Shown here: positions 5,783-10,119 of the stretch, in pieces
How the letters are laid out: each line of letters starts with the position of its first letter
Position numbering within the stretch: position 1 is the first letter of the stretch
Assembly (NCBI GenBank): GCA_039961635.1
Contig: JABRWB010000020.1
Span: 1-10,119, forward strand
Source of the DNA: a bacterium
Lineage (GTDB): Bacteria; 4484-113; JAGGVC01
Direction: 5' to 3'
DNA: 10,119 nucleotides
The notes under the pieces: generated by a model
What the model saw: the letters and a program-made list of their open reading frames with translations, nothing else
Told to the model about the DNA's origin: nothing
Database searches by the model: none
Translations under genes and position numbers: made by a program

Positions 5783-7630
5783 ATGATTCGCAATTGTTTA
5801 TTGATTGTTTCGATTTGTATCGCGCTTGCCGAAGCCGCGGCCGCGCCCGCGCTGGCGTCCGCCAATTTCGATCCGAACGAGTATATGGAATACGTCAGCT
5901 TTCTCGCCTCGGACGAGCTTGAAGGCAGGCTGTCCGGCACGCAGGGCTGCTACGACGCCGCGGCTTATCTTGCTTCCGTCTATTACAACTTCGCGGAGCG
6001 GCCCGGCGACGACTGGTTCCAGCAGTTCGAGTTCACCAGCGGAGTGGAGCTTGCGGAGGGCAACATGTTCGAGTGGCTGGTGCACGGCCAATCCATGCCG
6101 CTTACGCTTGAAAAGGACTGGATGCCCGTTTTCTTCAGCCCCAGCGCCGAGGTAAAGGGCGGCCCCGTTTTCGTGGGGTACGGCATTTCCGCCGCGGCGG
6201 ACGAGAATTACGACGATTACGCGGACTTGGACGTGGAAGGCAAGGTTGTGATCGTGCTGCGCCACGAGCCGCAGACCGAAGACCCGGCGCACTTCGGCGG
6301 CAAGCGCCCGACCGCGTACAGCGACCTTCGCCAGAAGGCGTACGTCGCCAAGCGCAACGGCGCGGTCGGGATGATCGTGACCACCGGGCCGCTGGGAAAA
6401 GATGCGGAAAACGAGGACAGGCTGATGCAACTTTCCCGCGCCGACGTTTACGGCGACAGCGGGATTCCGATAGCGTACGTCAGGCGCGAGAAAATCGAGG
6501 AAGTAATGGCCATGTTCGGCGGCGACCTTGCCGCGATGCAAAAGCAGATGGACGAGGAACTCAAGCCCGCGATGCTCGACATGAGCTACCTCGACGCGCA
6601 TTTCAAGACTTCGCTCAATAAAATCAAAACGAAAACGGAAAACGTGATCGCCATCCTTCCCGGACGCGAGCTGCCCGACGAGTACATAATCGTCGGCGCG
6701 CACTACGACCACCTCGGCCACGGCGAGGCCGGCGCAAGCTCGCTCACCCGCGAGGAGTTCGAGGCGACTCCGTTCGAGGAGCGCATCCACCACGGCGCGG
6801 ACGACAACGCAAGCGGCACGGCGGGGACGCTGATGCTCGGCGAGTATTTCTACCACAGGGCTGACAACCGCCGCACGCTGGTTTTCATCAACTTCAGCGC
6901 GGAGGAGCTGGGCGCGCTGGGCTCGCTGCACTACGCGGCGAACCCGCTTTTCCCGCTCGACAAGACCGTCGCGATGTTCAACTTCGACATGATCGGCCGG
7001 GTGCGCGACAACGTGATAACGCTGCAGGGAATCGGCACGGCGGCGGAGTGGACCGAAATACTCGACGGGGCCGCGCACGGCAGCCCTCTCACCGTCAAGC
7101 GCTTCGACGACGGGGTGGGGGGCAGCGACTACACGTCGTTTTACGCGAAGGGAATCCCGGTGCTCAATTTCTTCTCCGGGCTGCACGACGATTACCACCG
7201 CCCCAGCGACACCGCGGACAAGATAAACGCGGAGGGGGCATGCGAGGTGCTCGAAATCGCGGCCGCCGCGATTGACGCGGTTGACAAGCGTGACGCGCCG
7301 CTGACGTTCCAGAAAACCAAGGCCCCCGAAACCACCGGAGGGGGGGTGGATACAGGCACCGGGTTCAGCGTTTACTTCGGCTCGATCCCGGATTACAGCT
7401 ACGACAAGAGCGACGGCGTGATGCTGCAGGGCGTGCGCGAAGGCAGCCCGGCGGCGGAGGCGGGGCTGCTTGCCGGCGATTTGCTGGTGGAATTCGGCGG
7501 CGCGGCGATAACGAATATCTATGACCTAACTTATGCGCTGCAGGATCACAAACCGGGCGACGTTGTGAAAGTAGTCGTCATCCGCGGCGGCCAGAGAATC
7601 GAGCTGACGGCGACGCTCAAGGCAAGGTAA
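5783..7630 (+). CDS. Secreted M28 family metallopeptidase with PA and C-terminal PDZ domains
   Basis: This is a 615-aa exported zinc aminopeptidase-like enzyme. The start follows a strong GGAAAGGAAGGA site. A Sec signal peptide covers about residues 1-26 (ending near PALASA). A protease-associated (PA) segment lies around 128-250 (FVGYGISAA, GKVVIVLRHEP, AVGMIVTTGP). The M28 core carries all expected ligands of a co-catalytic two-zinc site: H307 (GAHYDH), D340/D341 (GADDNASGT), general base E374 with ligand E375 (SAEELGALGS), D402 (NFDMIGR) and H472 (DDYHRPSDT). A PDZ domain at about 545-612 (GSPAAEAGLLAGDLLVEFGG) probably binds C-termini or positions substrate. It releases N-terminal residues from peptides outside the cytoplasm. 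It lies 82 bases downstream of FTCD on the same strand and may be co-transcribed. M28-PA-PDZ proteins are known in several phyla; exact specificity is not readable. Confidence 0.95.
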   Translation: MIRNCLLIVSICIALAEAAAAPALASANFDPNEYMEYVSFLASDELEGRLSGTQGCYDAAAYLASVYYNFAERPGDDWFQQFEFTSGVELAEGNMFEWLVHGQSMPLTLEKDWMPVFFSPSAEVKGGPVFVGYGISAAADENYDDYADLDVEGKVVIVLRHEPQTEDPAHFGGKRPTAYSDLRQKAYVAKRNGAVGMIVTTGPLGKDAENEDRLMQLSRADVYGDSGIPIAYVRREKIEEVMAMFGGDLAAMQKQMDEELKPAMLDMSYLDAHFKTSLNKIKTKTENVIAILPGRELPDEYIIVGAHYDHLGHGEAGASSLTREEFEATPFEERIHHGADDNASGTAGTLMLGEYFYHRADNRRTLVFINFSAEELGALGSLHYAANPLFPLDKTVAMFNFDMIGRVRDNVITLQGIGTAAEWTEILDGAAHGSPLTVKRFDDGVGGSDYTSFYAKGIPVLNFFSGLHDDYHRPSDTADKINAEGACEVLEIAAAAIDAVDKRDAPLTFQKTKAPETTGGGVDTGTGFSVYFGSIPDYSYDKSDGVMLQGVREGSPAAEAGLLAGDLLVEFGGAAITNIYDLTYALQDHKPGDVVKVVVIRGGQRIELTATLKAR

Positions 7631-7660
7631 GAAAGGCGCACAAGTTCAGTCGCGACCGGA

Positions 7661-7685
7661 CGCGGGCGGAATGAACCCGCCCGCG
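7661..7685. terminator. Perfect 9-bp GC hairpin between convergent genes, possible bidirectional terminator
   Basis: CGCGGGCGG (7661-7669) pairs perfectly with CCGCCCGCG (7677-7685) around a 7-base loop. It lies between the M28 stop (7630) and the stop of the minus-strand lipoprotein (7729). Neither side has a proper U-tract, so it is not a textbook intrinsic terminator. Its position between converging transcripts suggests a 3'-end or read-through-limiting role. Nothing else is visible in 7631-7728. Confidence 0.45.
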
Positions 7686-7728
7686 CCGGGATTAACTCTC
7701 TCCTTGTTTGCTTGCGAGCGACCACCTT

Positions 7729-8292
7729 CTACTGCTCGGCAGGCAGCACCTCAAAGGAGCCGAAAAACCTTATTGGATCGTCCTGCATTTCAGTCGGTAC
7801 TCGAGCGTAGACATTGTATGTTCCTGGAGACAAATCCCTCGCAAGCGGCTCCTGGCTGACATGCGGAGGTACATCCCGAAAGTACGGCTTGAGAAATCCA
7901 GGGAACACAGCGTCAACCTCAGTGTCCTTTGTGTCGTCGGAATAGCGCGAATAGAGGACAAATACCGAGAAAAGCAGCGATTGCCCCGGAGGCGCAGGGA
8001 ATTCCAATGGACCCACCGGAAAAAGAGCCGCGTAGCCCTTTTCCTGAAGCAAAGAAGCCATCTTCTCGCTCATAAGAAACCTTGCTGAGATTTCGGGCGA
8101 CTCACCTTGCCTGACGGTTTTCGGCAAAGTCATTTCCACTACTTTGGCTTCATAATAATTGGCCTGAGGCCTGAGCCAGAATGGCAACTCCTCACTGCCA
8201 CTGCCACCGCAGGCGCCCGCTGCGAACAGCAAGGAGGTTACCACAGTCAACACGATGAAAAACCAAAAACAGGATTGCAGTTGAGTTTTCAT
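7729..8292 (-). CDS. Small lipoprotein of unknown function, last gene of the lipoprotein operon
   Basis: The protein is 187 aa. Residues 1-28 form a lipoprotein signal peptide with a hydrophobic run (FWFFIVLTVVTSLLF) and a lipobox-like AAGAC, placing the lipidated Cys at 28. A GGSGS spacer follows. The mature part looks like a beta-sandwich of alternating short strands (YYEAKVVEMTLPKTVRQGES at its start, GTYNVYARVP and FFGSFEVLP at its end), similar in style to bacterial Ig-like modules. No catalytic motif is seen. The ATG lies only 3 bases after the TAA of the 35-aa ORF, and its GGAGGG ribosome site is inside that ORF, so translation is probably coupled. The envelope-anchored location is inferred from the lipobox. 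It is otherwise unrecognised. Confidence 0.75.
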   Translation of the reverse strand: MKTQLQSCFWFFIVLTVVTSLLFAAGACGGSGSEELPFWLRPQANYYEAKVVEMTLPKTVRQGESPEISARFLMSEKMASLLQEKGYAALFPVGPLEFPAPPGQSLLFSVFVLYSRYSDDTKDTEVDAVFPGFLKPYFRDVPPHVSQEPLARDLSPGTYNVYARVPTEMQDDPIRFFGSFEVLPAEQ

Positions 8293-8295
8293 GGC

Positions 8296-8403
8296 TTACC
8301 AACCCTCCAGCGCGGCTTCGTAATCCACGATGCCTGCGACATACATTCCACCGGACGCGACCGGGATGGAACCGCCCGCGCCCGGACATTCGAATTCAAG
8401 CAT
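8296..8403 (-). CDS. 35-aa ORF between two lipoprotein genes, TAATG-coupled
   Basis: The ATG (8403-8401) overlaps the TAA stop of the dockerin lipoprotein in the arrangement TAATG, a classic translational-reinitiation junction. The ORF ends three bases before the next lipoprotein start. The peptide begins MLEFECPGAGGSIPVASGGM and ends VDYEAALEGW, with balanced composition unlike the shadows of neighbouring frames. No family is recognised and there is no signal peptide. It could be a functional micropeptide, a coupling leader carrying the downstream ribosome site, or a remnant of a longer gene deleted between the two lipoproteins. Confidence 0.45.
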   Translation of the reverse strand: MLEFECPGAGGSIPVASGGMYVAGIVDYEAALEGW

Positions 8404-9386
8404 TAGTCGTAAGACAATTCGACAAAGGTTATCGGGTGCACATCGAACAGAAGTTCTGGATATTCCTCTACCCAATACCTGCAAACGTACTCCAACGAAA
8501 TGTAGCTTGGCAATCGAACCGTTATCAGCGTTGCGCGTTCACCAAACCAGTAGCTTTGGACTGCTAGGTTTTCCCTCATAAGAAACTGCTGGGCGGCATT
8601 CGTCTGCATATGGTTAGGCGGGCGGAAATCCACAAAAACCTCGTTTGCAACTACGGGTTCTGTTACACCGTCCGGAAAAGTGTATTCCTTCACCGGCCTT
8701 AACATGGTTGCCAGAAGCTCCTCTTCAAAACCGCCGATTGGGGATATCTGCAGAGTCTGGCCGGGGCCGGTCGAAAGCGTTTCGACAATAAACGAGGGCA
8801 CTGCATACTTCCTGTGCAGCTCGATAACTACCTGCCGATCCTTTGATGAAATGCAATCGGACAGGGGCACGGCAAACAACGGAACCGTAATGCTCGGATC
8901 TGCCGTGTCGTTCAAATGGCTGATTCCAAATCCTTCGACCTTCCGAAGAAAATTGCGCGCAATAACGGTCACATCTGATATTCCAACTTCGCCGTCCCCG
9001 TCGCCATCCAGCCACGAGTCGTTCTCGTCCTCAAAATCGTCGCCGACGACGTGTCCAAGGTTCAGTGCAAGAGGGGTCAAGTCCGCAACCGATACCTCGC
9101 CATCTAAGTTGTAATCGCCGGTATTGGGATACGCGAATGTCAGTGTAAGCAACTCGGGATCGTATTGAGGATCAACCGACAAAGTGTAGTCAACTTCGTA
9201 TTCAGATGAACTGCTAAGCTCACGGATCAAATGGCTGTACAATGCATCGAAGCTTCCCGCTGAATCCCTTTTGTCCTGTTCAGAATGAACAGACAAAGCG
9301 TTCGGCAATTCTTTGACATTGTTGTCGCAGCCGACAAAAAGCAGAATTAGCAGCAGCGACGCACTATAAAACAAATGCCTGATCAT
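8403..9386 (-). CDS. Dockerin-repeat lipoprotein with C-terminal subtilase-propeptide-like domain
   Basis: The start at 9386 (MIRHLFYSASLLLILLFVGC) is chosen because AAGGAGA sits a few bases upstream and it begins a complete lipoprotein signal with the lipidated Cys at residue 20. The longer frame to 9494 adds only an unlikely N-terminus. The protein is 327 aa. Residues 90-148 hold two calcium-loop/helix dockerin-type repeats (GDYNLDGEVSVADLTPLALN, then DGDGDGEVGISDVTVIARNF). Residues about 246-320 follow the pattern of a subtilase N-terminal prodomain: an EVFVDFRPPN strand, a helix, ATLITVRLPSYISLEYVCRY, then ELLFDVHPI. No protease domain follows. The dockerin call is firm; the prodomain call is from pattern recognition. 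The start overlaps the end of the upstream gene by 23 bases and the stop overlaps the next ATG, so it is an operon member. It is likely envelope-anchored. Confidence 0.8.
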   Translation of the reverse strand: MIRHLFYSASLLLILLFVGCDNNVKELPNALSVHSEQDKRDSAGSFDALYSHLIRELSSSSEYEVDYTLSVDPQYDPELLTLTFAYPNTGDYNLDGEVSVADLTPLALNLGHVVGDDFEDENDSWLDGDGDGEVGISDVTVIARNFLRKVEGFGISHLNDTADPSITVPLFAVPLSDCISSKDRQVVIELHRKYAVPSFIVETLSTGPGQTLQISPIGGFEEELLATMLRPVKEYTFPDGVTEPVVANEVFVDFRPPNHMQTNAAQQFLMRENLAVQSYWFGERATLITVRLPSYISLEYVCRYWVEEYPELLFDVHPITFVELSYD

Positions 9387-10119
9387 GACTATCTCCTTTT
9401 CCACCAAGAATATTGATATCGTATGCGGAATCCTCATCCAAATTCCACATCGATGACCAATAATCATCGTTGGGATCGGATTGCGGAAATGCATCTAGAT
9501 CACACAACAAGACTGGCGATACTTCGTCAATCAGTTCCGAATACCCAGTCGGCCAGTCGTCAACCGCGTCTTCCACAGATGTACCTTCGGGCAGGTTGGC
9601 CGCAAACGCGCCAAATGGAAGCCACTCCGAGTAAACGTCCAAATTCTCTGCCTCGATGAAGTCGTCTACATCCTCATCGCCGATAATAGCGGGATAGGTG
9701 CTACTGTAGCAAGGATCGGAGCTGTATTTTTGCGTATCGAAGTAATTCCCATCCTCATCCGGAAGCTCAGGGGCGTTTACCAACCACACTATTACGGCGT
9801 CGTCAACAATCGGAAAGGTTTCATGCGTAACCGGATCTTCATAGTCCCGGACTTCTCTGAGCATCAAGGCGGTCGTTTCCGAAATGAGTTGTTGAATGCT
9901 GAACCCGTCCATCTCGAATTCCCCGCCGCCTTCCGGCTCGTCGCCGTCCAGTCCGGGGTCCACCGCGGGCGCGCGGTTCGCCAACTCGTCCGTCGGGGAT
10001 TCGCCTTGCGTGCCGGTAATCGCCGCCTCCGGTGCAACTGCGGCGTTCATCTTCTTATCGCTCCCGCAAGCTGTGACCAACATCACAAGCGCGAGCGACA
10101 AACACAACATCCGGAGGAG
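9364..10119 (-). CDS. Lipoprotein with subtilase prodomain and linker but no catalytic domain (start probably just outside window)
   Basis: The first ATG in the window (10110) has no ribosome site and is preceded in frame by further codons to the edge, so the true start is probably outside. A lipoprotein signal ends LVMLVTACGSDKK (Cys 15 counted from that ATG). A low-complexity acidic segment follows (about 30-68). Residues about 100-210 match the layout of a fervidolysin-type subtilase prodomain (FGAFAANLPEGTSVEDAV is characteristic). Then comes SDPNDDYWSSMWNLD, the linker that in S8 proteases leads straight into the catalytic domain. Here the frame stops 24 residues later (ILGGKGDSHDQAFVL), and the Asp/His/Ser regions are absent. 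The last 23 bases overlap the next lipoprotein's start. It is either a truncated protease or a stand-alone prodomain that may act as an inhibitor or chaperone. Confidence 0.7.
   Translation of the reverse strand, partial: LLRMLCLSLALVMLVTACGSDKKMNAAVAPEAAITGTQGESPTDELANRAPAVDPGLDGDEPEGGGEFEMDGFSIQQLISETTALMLREVRDYEDPVTHETFPIVDDAVIVWLVNAPELPDEDGNYFDTQKYSSDPCYSSTYPAIIGDEDVDDFIEAENLDVYSEWLPFGAFAANLPEGTSVEDAVDDWPTGYSELIDEVSPVLLCDLDAFPQSDPNDDYWSSMWNLDEDSAYDINILGGKGDSHDQAFVL

Noticed and set aside
5798-7198. 466-codon minus-strand open frame opposite the M28 peptidase
   Set aside because: It is a GC-driven antisense shadow: low-complexity Arg/Val/His-rich sequence over a gene with all catalytic residues intact.
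9387-9494. 36-residue N-terminal extension of the dockerin lipoprotein
   Set aside because: The extension overlaps the upstream gene deeply and would hide the lipoprotein signal. The ATG at 9386 has AAGGAGA and a complete signal peptide.

Overview
The window reads as a piece of a GC-rich genome from an uncultured, probably free-living bacterium with a large secreted and lipoprotein repertoire. It shows PKD domains, a dockerin-type repeat, subtilase-propeptide-like lipoproteins, a PA/PDZ-decorated M28 peptidase, and an orphan response regulator with an excisionase-type DNA-binding head. I see no rRNA, tRNA, CRISPR array or transposase, and I cannot assign a phylum from the sequence.

Layout, left to right. 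(1) 1-1590 (+): the 3' part of a large PKD-domain surface protein with an unrecognised beta-rich C-terminus. (2) 1591-1756: short tandem repeats and a weak promoter candidate. (3) 1757-3086 (+): a small phage-like cassette. It holds a tail-fibre-like gene broken by an apparent one-base deletion, an 84-aa hypothetical gene with a strong ribosome binding site, a one-TM small membrane protein that also appears frameshifted at a GGGG run, and a well-formed intrinsic terminator. (4) 3127-3723 (-): an HTH plus receiver-domain regulator with a near-consensus sigma70 promoter and a very short leader, followed by a divergent intergenic region. (5) 3973-7630 (+): the folate-linked histidine-degradation enzyme FTCD (bifunctional fusion), then a secreted M28 peptidase with a PDZ domain. 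(6) 7631-7728: a convergent intergenic region with a perfect GC hairpin. (7) 10119-7729 (-): a tightly packed lipoprotein operon. It encodes a subtilase-prodomain protein lacking any catalytic domain (5' end outside the window), a dockerin lipoprotein whose C-terminus also resembles a subtilase prodomain, a 35-aa ORF joined by a TAATG overlap, and a small lipoprotein.

The FTCD and M28 genes are ordinary catabolic and secreted enzymes. The parts worth a second look are the two catalytic-domain-less prodomain-like lipoproteins in one operon, and the phage-like cassette with two independent reading-frame breaks in the same direction. No part of the window is clearly a complete new system; the operon in (7) is the best candidate for something not described.
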